Part shown: piece by piece, positions 1-9,000 of the stretch
Numbering within the stretch: the first letter of the stretch is position 1
Layout: each line of letters starts with the position of its first letter
Source: Anammoximicrobium sp032229885
GTDB taxonomy: Bacteria; Planctomycetota; Planctomycetia; Pirellulales; Pirellulaceae
NCBI GenBank assembly: GCA_032229885.1
Contig: JAVYAJ010000246.1
Span: 1-18,927, forward strand
DNA: 18,927 bases
Direction of reading: 5' to 3'
Notes under the pieces: model-generated
Database searches by the model: none
What the model saw: the letters and a program-made list of their open reading frames with translations, nothing else
Told to the model about the DNA's origin: nothing
Position numbers and translations under genes: made by a program

Positions 1-9
1 CATGAATAT

Positions 10-94
10 GGCCTTCGGCCAAAAGATACGCGCGCGGCGCCAGTCCTGGGGCGTTGCCCCAGGCTACGGTGATCGGAGGCCTTCGGCCAACAGA
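10..94. repeat. Short direct repeat with self-complementary core, plus hairpin
   Basis: Positions 10-26 and 78-94 carry the same 17-mer with one mismatch (GGCCTTCGGCC followed by AAAAGA or AACAGA). Each copy is itself a GGCC-TTC-GGCC hairpin. Between them, 45-63 is a perfect 8-bp stem (CCTGGGGC / GCCCCAGG) with a GTT loop. The layout resembles the short palindromic intergenic repeats common in large bacterial genomes. Whether it recurs in this genome cannot be seen from one window. Confidence 0.5.
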
Positions 95-202
95 TTCAGC
101 GTCCACACGGGGCTGCCCGACCGCGTGCTATTGGCCGTTGGAGTCTTCGTTCGTATCACGCGCGCATCTTGTACACTGGTTCGTACAGTACACTTTTGGG
201 TT

Positions 203-257
203 GCGGGCACTGGCCCGCGTTAATAGTACAGTGGCGCCACTCGCCGCGGCGCCACTG
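203..257. repeat. Two adjacent perfect inverted repeats
   Basis: 203-208 pairs with 213-218 (GCGGGC / GCCCGC, 4-base loop). Just after it, 229-238 pairs with 248-257 (CAGTGGCGCC / GGCGCCACTG, 9-base loop). No T-run follows either stem, so a canonical intrinsic terminator is not supported. They may be RNA structure, a protein-binding palindrome or part of the repeat cluster to the left. Confidence 0.45.
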
Positions 258-392
258 GTTCCGAGCGCCGCCGACGCGCGGCATCACCGTCTGCCCTGCC
301 CTTTTCATGCCATCGATTTGTGGCCATCAGCGACCAGGCTCGTCGTGGCCGCGGCATCGCGAGCGAGATCTCTGAGGCAAACGGAAACGCTC

Positions 393-414
393 GCCCTCGC
401 TGGTCAACGAGGGC
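393..414. repeat. Inverted repeat, 7-bp stem
   Basis: GCCCTCG at 393-399 pairs perfectly with CGAGGGC at 408-414 across an 8-base loop. No T-tract follows. Function is unknown; it is the last of the structured elements in the left intergenic region. Confidence 0.35.
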
Positions 415-735
415 ACGAAGAATGCCGCAGCAGGCCCCGGATCCTACAGATCACACGATTCCGGCCATAGCAGCTAGCCATATCTGCGAGTTGTGAGATC
501 CGCACGATCCATGATTCCGATCGGCGCGCGTCCGATCAATTGAGACTCGGAACCCGAGCAATGCGGCCGCGGTTGCGCTCTATACGATAGTATTCCGCGA
601 ACACCGCGGCCCTGTGCGATTGGGCGACCGGATCAGAACATTTTTGCTGACCGTCAGGATTGGTTCTGGCCGAATACTCTTGGGAATCGGTAGATCTTGA
701 GACTGCGACTCGGCGCCGATTCAAAGGGGGGGAAC

Positions 736-1776
736 ATGAAATTCGACCGGTGTCCGGTCGCGCTGCGCGCCACGGCGAGCGCGATCGCGACTTTTCGACG
801 GTGGCGGTGCGCGCCTCGTGCGCCAACAGGGCCTGTCATCTGGCGCGCCGTCCTGTACGCGAGTCTGCTGCTGGTGGCTGGACTGAAGGCGGCCGTGGCA
901 CAGCCGCCACAACTGGTTTTCAACAAACAGCTCCGCGACGACGCGGTGCACGCGATCGAGCAGGCTCGACTGAGCGAATCCGCGCACAGCAGGATTTACG
1001 AAGTCGTGTCGCGGCCGACGATCTATCGTCGGTTGCCGACGCAGACCGTAGCGTGCGATCCGGATCTACATGGCTTCCTGTTGCGATATCCAGAAGTCGT
1101 GGTCAACATCTGGCAGTTGATGGGCGTGACCAAGGTCAAAGTCCAGCGGACGGGGCCGGTGACGTTCGACGCCATCGACGGCGCGGGAACCACGAGCCAG
1201 GCCGAGCTGGTGCACGCCACGCGCGACATGCACATCTATTATGCCGAGGGCAACTACGAAGGCACGCTGTTTCCGCGCCCCGTAACAGGCAGTTGCGTCC
1301 TGTTGATCCGGTCGAGCTGTGCGCTGCAGGGCGGCAATCCGATGGTGACCTGCACGATGGATGTGTTTGCGCGGCTGGATCAGCTCGGCGCGGAACTCGT
1401 GGTCAAGACGCTGTACCCGGCGGTAGCCAAAGCCGTCGATTTTAATTTCAGCGAGTCGATGAAGTTCGTCGGGCAACTGTCCCAAGCCACCGAGGCGAAC
1501 GGTCCCGGAATGCAGCGGTTGGCCGGGCAACTGGACAAGGTCCAGCCGGCGGTGCGCGAGTCGTTCTCGGCGCATGTCAACGTCGCGTATCAGCGAGCCG
1601 TGCTGAGAAAGGGCGATCCGGACACCTCGTTTGGCGCGTCGCTCACGCCGCACACGCCCGCGGCGACTCCGACGGCCCAGTCCCGTGCGACGGACGCCGC
1701 CGACGCCCGCAGCGCCGTTCCCAGCGCCCACTGGGAAGCGGACGAACCGACGGCGAGGTCGGCCTTTCGCCGGTGA
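736..1776 (+). CDS. Exported protein of unknown function, planctomycete-type
   Basis: The product is 346 residues. The ATG at 736 was chosen because a strong purine-rich ribosome-binding site (AAAGGGGGGGA, 723-733) lies just before it. After a long basic N-terminus (about 33 residues) comes a hydrophobic stretch at about 34-50, ending in AVA-Q near residue 55, which reads as a signal peptide; the protein is probably exported. The body (about 60-285) has no catalytic motif I recognise. From memory it resembles a group of uncharacterised secreted planctomycete proteins with conserved phrases such as RYPEVVVNIWQLMGVTKV and a helical segment around 235-285. The last 60 residues are Ala/Pro/Thr-rich and look disordered. 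It is separated by 1.2 kb from the CRISPR operon, so no functional link is implied. Function is not assigned. Confidence 0.8.
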   Translation: MKFDRCPVALRATASAIATFRRWRCAPRAPTGPVIWRAVLYASLLLVAGLKAAVAQPPQLVFNKQLRDDAVHAIEQARLSESAHSRIYEVVSRPTIYRRLPTQTVACDPDLHGFLLRYPEVVVNIWQLMGVTKVKVQRTGPVTFDAIDGAGTTSQAELVHATRDMHIYYAEGNYEGTLFPRPVTGSCVLLIRSSCALQGGNPMVTCTMDVFARLDQLGAELVVKTLYPAVAKAVDFNFSESMKFVGQLSQATEANGPGMQRLAGQLDKVQPAVRESFSAHVNVAYQRAVLRKGDPDTSFGASLTPHTPAATPTAQSRATDAADARSAVPSAHWEADEPTARSAFRR

Positions 1777-2986
1777 ACCGCGCCGCGCGCGATCCGGCGC
1801 CTCGGTGAACGCGTGGGGAACCCGCGGCGCAGACGCCGCGCGACAACCGACCTGCGCGCGGAAGCGTCGTCCGACAACAACGCATGGCGTCGGCGCCGAC
1901 CGCACGGAGCTCGTCGGCCCAGAACCCGCTCGCTCAACCGCGCTGGCCGCGCACGGCCGGCGGCAGACGACGCGTCGAACCCGAATCCAGCCCGGGGCGA
2001 GGCCGACCCGCTGCAGCGGACCGGGAACGCCGACGGCGGTCTCGACCGACCGCTTGCCTCCGTCACAATACGTCGTGCGCTGCCTACCCTCGACACGGCG
2101 AAACTACCCCTGCACGGGGCCCCACGGAGCATCGTTTACGGCCGTGATCTCCGCCCTTCAGGCAACCAGACAACAAGGGCACGCTTTTCATACGGCCTGC
2201 CCATCGCTTGAGGATCGCGTCTCGCTCGCCCCATCGCCGCCGAACGTCAACAGGCGAGCCTATCGCCGACCAAATTGCCGCAGCGCAGCGGATCAAGAGC
2301 CCTGCCTCTCGTCGTTTCTTGTGCGTAGCTTGCCGTGTGCCGCGCGACTCGCTCGGCCCGGCCCGTCATCGCGTCTGTCGCCCTGCCCGCTTGAAATATG
2401 CTTTCTGGCGTTCCTCCGTGCCGCATGTCACAAAGCCGGCAACGCCGTGACAACAACCGTCATTCCCCGCCGCCAGCATGACCAAGCTTGATGCCTGCGC
2501 CGTCGCCATTGTCGGCGAAAAAAGCGGCGTCGGCCCCCAACGTGGGACGTCCGTGGGCTCCACTTCGTTCGGCCGCAACACACGAGAAACTGTCTTGCAA
2601 TGGAGACGCAATACCTCTGCCGATCAAAGGCTTTCTCCGAGGAAGGTACACCTTCAATCGATCATCGCCCAATCGAAAAAATCCGCTCCCTCGATTGACA
2701 GTCGAGAGAATCGCGGCTACAGGCAAACATGCTGCGGCCGTCTAACGAGAATGCCGGCGCGAGTAAAGAGAGCCTCTCCCAATGCTTCTGAGGTGGATTC
2801 GGTTCGAGCCCGTACGGGGGACACAGCGCGTCTCAATCCGGTCGCGACGATAAACGCAGCATCGGTTGCCCGTCGCGTCAACGGGCGCAAACAGCGTGTT
2901 GGGCTGCGATCAACTACGTCCTGGAGCCATCGTTTTGCATTGACAGACACCATGCACGGAAAACCTCAATTTCAGAAGGAGAGACC
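1777..2986. other. 1.2-kb region with no convincing gene
   Basis: Open frames here overlap in several frames, are rich in Arg/Ser/Pro and lack recognisable domains or ribosome-binding sites. The longest plausible one begins at 2478. Its first 30 or so codons have the C/G-ending bias of real genes here, but the rest does not, so I do not call it. There is no tandem repeat-spacer pattern, hence no CRISPR array upstream of the cas operon. Two TTGACA hexamers (2695-2700 and 2940-2945) precede csb1, but neither has a good -10 box. The region could be decayed coding sequence or a long leader to the operon. Confidence 0.55.
2974..2986 (+). promoter_or_regulatory. Ribosome-binding site of csb1
   Basis: AGAAGGAGAG lies immediately upstream of the ATG at 2987, with GGAG at 2978-2981 five bases from the start. 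It fixes the start of the first gene of the CRISPR-Cas operon. Confidence 0.75.
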
Positions 2987-4267
2987 ATGACCGTCCAGTT
3001 TATCTACGATCGTTTGCACGATGCAGTCACCGGCGCAGTGGCGGCGTTTCGCACGCGAGTCAAATTGCAGCCGGCGGGCGGCGAAGGGGACAAGGTGTTT
3101 CCGCCGACGTATTCTGGCGCGGTCTACGCCACCGAGAAACGCCGGCTGCCCGGGTGGCCGGACCCGGTCGAGTGTGTGCTGCTCGACTCGGTCCAGAGCC
3201 AGGCCAATCGGATCGAGGAGGCCCTGCAGGATGCCGTTGACGAAGGTCGGATCTCCATTCCAGTCATCGAAGTCGACTTCTCGGAGATCCCCGTTGTCGA
3301 GCCGAGAGAAACCGGAGAAGGATTGTTCGAACCCATCGGCCGCGTCACGAGCCTCCAAGCGCCGCACCGCGCTGCCGACGCAATCCTCCGCGATAGCGAG
3401 GACGAAAACGGCGTTGCGTTTCGCGAGACGCCCGCCGGGAAAAAGATCAGCTTCGCGAATCTTCGCAACGCCACGCCGTTGTTCGAGATTTGCCCGACGG
3501 CTTTGTTGCTGGGATTGTGGGACTCCACCGGGCCCAAAGGCGGGCTGGGGACAAAATTCCAGCGCGCGCTGGCGTCGGAGATCATCGGTGTTGACGCGAG
3601 CTACGGCACCAAGACCAGCAGCCGAATCGACCCGTTGGCAATCCGAAAGGACGCAGCCATCATCTACGAAACTCCGGGTCGGGGCTGGACGTTGTCACCG
3701 GCTGAGGCGGCCCAAGAGAAAAAGAAGCCAGTTCTCAAGGGCAAAGATGGAAAGCCATCCGAGGCCAATCATGGGAATATCGTTCCGTCGCTGTCCGCTG
3801 TCTCGAGGGACGGCGTGCCGCTCGCCGGCGGTGTCACCATCGCCTACGCCGAGCAGGTGACGGTGATCTCGCTGCCCGCACTGCGACGATTACACTTTCC
3901 GATCGATGGCAAAGTGACGCCGGAAGTCAACCACGCCGCCCGGACCGTGCTGGCGGCATTGGGACTCTGCGGAGCGGTGCTCGCCGCGGAACGCGGGCTG
4001 GATTTGCGTTCGCGCTGCCTGCTCTGGCCCACAGCGCCGCTTCGCTGGGAATTGCTCGATCGGCCGGGCAACGCCACCGAGCCGTTCGAACTCGACGCGC
4101 CGGCCGCCATTCAATTGCTCGCCAAGGCAGTCGGTCGGGCCAAGGCGGTCGGCCTACCCTGGATGGACCAGCCGTTAAAACTCAGGCCGGCGAAGAAGCT
4201 CGTCGAGCTGGTTCGCAAGAGTCAGGAAATGGCCATCGCCAGCGGCGGCGGCGAAGGAGGCGAATGA
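2987..4267 (+). CDS. csb1: Type I-G CRISPR Cas7-family backbone protein Csb1 (GSU0053 family)
   Basis: This 426-residue protein is the Cas7-type subunit that polymerises along the crRNA to form the backbone of the type I-G (formerly I-U/Dpsyc) Cascade-like complex in the cytoplasm. Recognition is by family pattern: PPTYSG at 39-44, then LLDSVQSQANR at 65-75, LGLWDSTGPKGGLG at 175-188 and SSRIDPL at 211-217, which are conserved landmarks of Csb1 as I recall them. The length fits the family. The C-terminus ends in a Gly/Glu-rich tail. It is the first gene of a tight operon: its TGA (4265-4267) overlaps the start of csb2, and Csb1, Csb2 and Cas3 in this order is the typical neighbourhood. I see no frameshift or missing segment. 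Family assignment is confident; the exact subtype label rests on recalled motifs and gene order. Confidence 0.92.
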   Translation: MTVQFIYDRLHDAVTGAVAAFRTRVKLQPAGGEGDKVFPPTYSGAVYATEKRRLPGWPDPVECVLLDSVQSQANRIEEALQDAVDEGRISIPVIEVDFSEIPVVEPRETGEGLFEPIGRVTSLQAPHRAADAILRDSEDENGVAFRETPAGKKISFANLRNATPLFEICPTALLLGLWDSTGPKGGLGTKFQRALASEIIGVDASYGTKTSSRIDPLAIRKDAAIIYETPGRGWTLSPAEAAQEKKKPVLKGKDGKPSEANHGNIVPSLSAVSRDGVPLAGGVTIAYAEQVTVISLPALRRLHFPIDGKVTPEVNHAARTVLAALGLCGAVLAAERGLDLRSRCLLWPTAPLRWELLDRPGNATEPFELDAPAAIQLLAKAVGRAKAVGLPWMDQPLKLRPAKKLVELVRKSQEMAIASGGGEGGE

Positions 4268-4269
4268 TG
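4254..4269 (+). promoter_or_regulatory. Ribosome-binding site and overlapping stop/start between csb1 and csb2
   Basis: AAGGAGG (4254-4260) lies inside the last codons of csb1. Two consecutive ATGs follow at 4264 and 4267. The first overlaps the csb1 TGA as ATGA; the second is six bases from GGAGG and is better spaced. Either way the two genes are translationally coupled and the protein differs by one Met only. Confidence 0.7.
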
Positions 4270-6012
4270 ACCGAGATGGCTACACGCGATGACGGGGCCG
4301 CTGGGCAGCGCAGCTTCAAAATTCACGTGCGGTTCATCACGGGCCGCTGTGTGGCCACACGTGTGAATTCGCGCGAGCAGCCCGAGTGGCCGCCGCACCC
4401 CGGGCGGCTGTATATGGCGCTGGCGGCGGTCTATTTCGAGACCGACGGGACGGATGCTGACAAAGCGGCCGAGCGCGGAGCGCTCGACTGGTTGGCCACG
4501 TTGTCGGCCCCGCGCATTCTTTGTTGCCCGGCCGAAAGCCGCAGCCAAGTCACTTCGTATGTCCCGGTCAACGACGCCCCTAAGCCAAACACGGCCATGC
4601 TGCAATCCGCGCCCGGAATGCCTCGATCTCGCCAAGCGCGGGAGTTTCCGACGGCCATCCCCGCACAAGCGGACGGACTCGATGCCGATGCACCCGATGT
4701 CTCATACGAGTGGCCGCCCGACGCGCAGCCCGCCGAGCATCTGGCGGCATTGGAACGCCTGTGTCGACAAACCATCCGCATCGGACACTCCTCTTCCTTC
4801 GCGATGGTTTGGTGCGAAGTTTCGCACGCAACGACGGCCGACGACTGCTGGGAACCGACTTCGAGCGAAGCCGAATTCACGTGCCGCGTCGCAACCACGG
4901 GCGAACTGGATCGCCTCGAAGCCGCCTGCCAAGCCGATCGCATCCACTTGTTCGGCGATTTGAAAATCGAGATCGAATCGTCCAAAGGCAAGGCTCAGGC
5001 GGTCGCGAAAAAACGGTTCGAGGCGGCTTTCGGCAAGCCGTTCAACTCGAGCCTCCGGCCGCCAGAACCGATCCCCCCAACGCTGGGCGCTTGGCAAGGC
5101 TACCGTCGCCGCGCGACCGATCCAACCCGCCGCCCGGTTTACGAAAACACGTACTTCGAACGGGATCTTTTGGTCCTCGCGAAGCTGGATGGGCCATCGC
5201 TCGACGTGGAACGGACGCTGGGCTTGACAACAGCCTTGCGGGCGGCGCTGATCGCAGCGCACGGCCACGCCGCGATCCCGGCGTGGTTGTGTGGCCACGA
5301 GGCGGACGGCACCCCGACATCCGCCCCGCACGCCGCGTTTTTGGCGCTGCCCTTCGCCGGCTACCCTCACGCCGACGGGCACGTGATGGGTCTCGCGATC
5401 GCGTTGCCGAAGGCCGTTCCCGCGGCCGAACGCGGCCGCTGGCTCGGACCGCTGCTGATCGACCAACAGACCGGAGAAGCGGCCCGTCCGCAACTCAGAC
5501 TTTGGGGGAGGGATTTGCCCGACTGGACGGTGCAACTCGAGGAACGTCTTTCTCCGCCCTTGATTTTACAGGCCGAGACTTGGACCGCGCCAGCAACAAC
5601 GTGGGCCTCGGTGACGCCCGTTGTCCTCGATCGGTTCCCCAAGTCGTCACGCCGAGACGATCGCGAGGCGTGGCACGCCGAGGTCGTAGAAATTATCCGG
5701 GCGTCCTGCACGCGAGCTGGACTCCCCGAGCCCATCCAAGTCGATGTGGATTCCACGCCTTGGCATTCGGGCGTGCCTCGCGCGTGGGGCAAGACACGAC
5801 AGATTTCCGCCTGGGGCGAGCGGCCAGCAGCCGCGCCGCTCGGCGATGGCTTTCCCTTGATGCCATCCAAAAGCTCGCGACCCGCCAAACCACAAGTTCA
5901 CGTGTGGTTGCGGTTCAATTGGGAAGTTTCCGGACCGATGTTGCTCGGCGCTGGCCGCTTCCAGGGATACGGATTATGCAAACCGATCACGCCTCGAGGA
6001 GCACCAACGTGA
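4264..6012 (+). CDS. csb2: Type I-G CRISPR Csb2, Cas5-Cas6 fusion (GSU0054 family)
   Basis: The 582-residue product fits Csb2, in which one polypeptide supplies the Cas5 function (holding the crRNA 5' handle at the complex's foot) and the Cas6 function (cutting pre-crRNA). The N-terminal Cas5-like part carries EWPPHPGRLYMAL at 41-53 and SYVPVND at 98-104, both typical of the family as I recall it, plus a conserved-looking RQAREFPT at 123-130. The C-terminal Cas6-like part ends in the RAMP glycine-rich loop GPMLLGAGRFQGYGLCKP at 557-574. A histidine at 546 starts the strand before this loop; I cannot say whether it is catalytic. Length matches the family. The start overlaps csb1 and the end overlaps cas3 by four bases, so the three genes form one transcription and translation unit. 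A long alternative open frame inside it (4710 onward) is a composition artefact. Confidence 0.92.
   Translation: MMTEMATRDDGAAGQRSFKIHVRFITGRCVATRVNSREQPEWPPHPGRLYMALAAVYFETDGTDADKAAERGALDWLATLSAPRILCCPAESRSQVTSYVPVNDAPKPNTAMLQSAPGMPRSRQAREFPTAIPAQADGLDADAPDVSYEWPPDAQPAEHLAALERLCRQTIRIGHSSSFAMVWCEVSHATTADDCWEPTSSEAEFTCRVATTGELDRLEAACQADRIHLFGDLKIEIESSKGKAQAVAKKRFEAAFGKPFNSSLRPPEPIPPTLGAWQGYRRRATDPTRRPVYENTYFERDLLVLAKLDGPSLDVERTLGLTTALRAALIAAHGHAAIPAWLCGHEADGTPTSAPHAAFLALPFAGYPHADGHVMGLAIALPKAVPAAERGRWLGPLLIDQQTGEAARPQLRLWGRDLPDWTVQLEERLSPPLILQAETWTAPATTWASVTPVVLDRFPKSSRRDDREAWHAEVVEIIRASCTRAGLPEPIQVDVDSTPWHSGVPRAWGKTRQISAWGERPAAAPLGDGFPLMPSKSSRPAKPQVHVWLRFNWEVSGPMLLGAGRFQGYGLCKPITPRGAPT
5996..6011 (+). 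promoter_or_regulatory. Ribosome-binding site deciding the cas3 start
   Basis: GAGGAG at 5996-6001 sits seven bases before a GTG at 6009. That GTG overlaps the csb2 stop as GTGA. This makes 6009 preferable to the in-frame ATG at 5976, which would add 11 residues and overlap csb2 by 37 bases. Confidence 0.65.
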
Positions 6013-9000
6013 CCGACCACCCTGAGCTTCGGCCCGAATCCTTCGCGGTATTCTTCCAAGCGGTCTACGGCCGGTCGCCGTTCCACTGGCAAACACGCTT
6101 GGCCGAGCGGGCGTGCCAAGGCAACTGGCCGCGAATCATCAAATTGCCCACCGCCAGCGGAAAAACGAGTTGCCTCGATATCGCCGTGTTTGCGCTGGCG
6201 CATCAGGCTTGGCGCCAGCACGCGCACCGGATCGCGATCGATGCACCGCGACGGATCTTCCTGGTCGTCGACCGCCGCATCATCGTCAACGAAGGGTTCA
6301 ATCGGGCTAACGCACTGAAACAGCAACTATGCGAGGCCGTGGAGGATCCCAACAGCGCCCTGTTTCCGGTCACCTACTGGTTGCGCTCGCTGGCTCGGGA
6401 TCAGGAAGCGCCGCCGCTGGACTGCTTCGAACTCCGCGGCGGGATCTACCGAGACGATGCGTGGGTGCGTTCGCCGCTGCAGCCGACGATCATCGCCAGC
6501 ACGGTGGATCAGGTCGGGTCGCGGCTCTTGTTCCGTGGCTACGGCGTATCCGACTCGAATCTGCCGATTCACGCGGCGCTCGCCGCAAACGATTCCTTGA
6601 TCCTGCTCGACGAGGCCCACTGTTCGAAGCCGTTTGGCCAAACGATGGCAGCGATCGCCCGCTACCGGGATGCGGTCATGGGACCGAACGAGCGGCCGCG
6701 GTGGGCTGAGCAGCCGATTCGGACGCCGTTTGGCTTCGTCGAGATGACCGCCACACCGCGCGAGGCGTCGGGCCACGCGGTGTTCGAGTTGGGTGATGTC
6801 GACTACCAAATCGACAAAACGCTCGACGAGCGGCACGGTTGCGCAAAGCCGATCCGGCTCGAGCGATCGAAGGCCAGGGGCGGAAAGCAGAACGTTCAAC
6901 TGGCCAACGACTTGGTCGCCCAGGCGAAAGCGCTCGCCGAGGGAAGCGACGGCCAAGCACGCTGCCTGCGAATCGCGATCGTGGTCAATCGCGTCGAGTG
7001 TGCCAAACAGGCATTTCAGCGGCTCCAGAAGGATTATCGCGGACGGGTCGAATTGATGATCGGGAGGATGCGGCCGCTGGATCGCGATCGGCTGACGAAG
7101 ATGCTGCAAGCGCGTTTCCGCTGCGACAGCCAGGAGCAACTGGCCGAGCCACATTTTGTCGTCGCGACGCAATGCCTCGAAGTCGGGGCCGACTTCGATT
7201 TCGACGGCATGGTGTGTCAATGCGCGAGTCTCGATGCGCTCAGGCAGCGTTTTGGACGGCTCAATCGGCTCGGCAAATCGCCCCATGCCCGTGGTGTGAT
7301 CGTGATGGCCGAGGGCGATCGGGCGCCGCGAAAGCCGGACCCCATCTACGGTGAATCGCTGCCGGCCACCTGGGAATGGCTCGAGCGACAGGCGACGGAC
7401 GAGGTGATCGATTTCGGCATCCGTTCGCTGGATGCCCGGCTCGCGGTGGCGCGAAACGACGACGCAAAGGCGGTCGCCAAGCTGGCGGCCCCCGCGCCCG
7501 ACGCGCCTGTGCTCATGCCTGCCCACCTGGATCTGCTGTGCCAGACAGCGCCACGTCCAGCGGTCGATCCGGACGTCGCGATGCACCTTCACGGCCCCAA
7601 TCGGGGAGTGCCAGAGATCCGCGTCTGCTGGCGCGCCGATCTGCCGGAGAAAACCGATCAGAAGAAGCAGGAGGACTGGCTGGAAGAGTGTCGCCAGACG
7701 CTGGCCGTGTGCCCGCCGTCATCCGCCGAGTGCCTCGACGTCCCGCTGTCGCGATTCAAAGCCTGGCTCCAAGCGAGGGACGACGACACATTCGACGATT
7801 CCGGCGACGTCATCGGCGAAGCGTCCACCGACGAGGGGCCGTTGAAAGGCGGGTCGCCCAAGTCTGGGCGCGTGCCCCAGCGCTGGGGTGTGCTTTGGAA
7901 CGGCCGGGAGTGCGTACGCGTTTCGATGGCGAAAGACGAGCTTGCGTCCTTGTACCCGAATGCCGTGGTCGTGCTTCCAGCGTCCGCCTATGGGTGGCGA
8001 GCGCTTGGCTACGTACCCGACGCACCGGATGAATCGGGCGTGCGTCCGGACGGCGACAAACGCGAGCCGCTGACCGCGGACGAGCGGCGATCGATCGCGC
8101 AGATCGATATCGCGTCGGAGGCTTTCGAGCAAACGCGGGATCGGCTCATTCTCCGCGTTCACAAAAACCTGGTGACCGCCGAAGCGGACCGAGCGGCGCT
8201 GGCTGGCCTCTGGGATTTCGTCGACGACTTGAATCGCCAATGGAGTCACACGGAATTGCGGATGCCTCGGGTCGATGCACCGGACGACACCGAGGCCACC
8301 GCAGACGCGAATATGCCTGGTTCGGTGGTTGATCGCGCCGCGAATCTGCGTCGAGTTCGTCAGACGCTCGAGCGGGCGCGGGCGAGTGAAGTCAAGCTGG
8401 TGCGCTATCCCGGCGGCTTCGCACTGCTGGGCCCGCGCATCTCCGGACGCGAAGGCTTGCCGCGAGCCAGCTTCGGCGACGATTTCGACGAGCACAATCT
8501 CGATGCCCGCGAGCGGCTGCGACTGGCGGATCACTTGAACGATACGGCTAAGGAAACCCAGCGCATACTCGAAGGCATCGAACTCGAACCCTCGCTGGCC
8601 GATGCGCTTATCGCCGCCGCCCAGCGCCATGATCTGGGCAAAGCGGATCCGCGTTTCCAGGCCATGCTGCTCGGCTCGTCGCTCGATGTGGTCTACATGC
8701 AACCGACGCTGTGGGCCAAGTCGGCACGCGGTGCGGTTTCGGCTCCCGCAAACGCCCGACGAGAGCGTGCGGCCGATCAACTGCCGAGCGGGTTTCGCCA
8801 TGAGATGCTCTCGCTCGATTTCGCCAAGCGATCGCGACACGGCCTGGACGGGGTGGCAGCCGATGTCATGCTGCACGTGATCGCCACGCATCACGGGCGT
8901 GCGCGGCCGTTGGCGCCCATCGTGATCGACGAGGATCCTCCACCGGTGAGCCTCGAAAAGCTGTCTCCATCGGATGCGGCCGGGGAGCCAGTTACGATTT

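Larger units (their letters stand above)
1..735. other. Gene-free, hairpin-rich intergenic region
   Basis: I see no convincing gene here: open frames are short, overlap each other in several frames and have no ribosome-binding site. The first 420 bases contain several perfect inverted repeats and a 17-base direct repeat, listed separately. The stretch from about 480 to 735 is unstructured by eye and presumably holds the promoter of the gene starting at 736, although I could not pick out clear -35/-10 boxes. Confidence 0.6.

Noticed and set aside
229..257. Intrinsic terminator at the left end
   Set aside because: The stem is good but there is no T-run on either side and no gene visible before it in the window.
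1631..2491. Plus-strand open frame of 286 codons overlapping the end of the 736-1776 gene
   Set aside because: Arg/Pro/Thr-rich with no domain; overlaps a confident gene in another frame; codon third positions do not look coding in its unique part.
2695..2723. TTGACA followed after 17 bases by TACAGG as a promoter for the cas operon
   Set aside because: The second box matches the -10 consensus poorly and lies almost 300 bases from the start; planctomycete promoters cannot be called reliably this way.
2478..2990. Possible 170-residue gene just before csb1
   Set aside because: No ribosome-binding site, no recognised motif, and coding-like codon use is limited to the first 30 or so codons; kept only as a possible remnant.
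4710..6008. Long open frame upstream of and in frame with cas3, inside csb2
   Set aside because: It overlaps the well-supported csb2 frame, is Arg-rich and low-complexity as expected for an out-of-frame reading of GC-rich coding DNA, and a good GTG start with ribosome-binding site exists at 6009.
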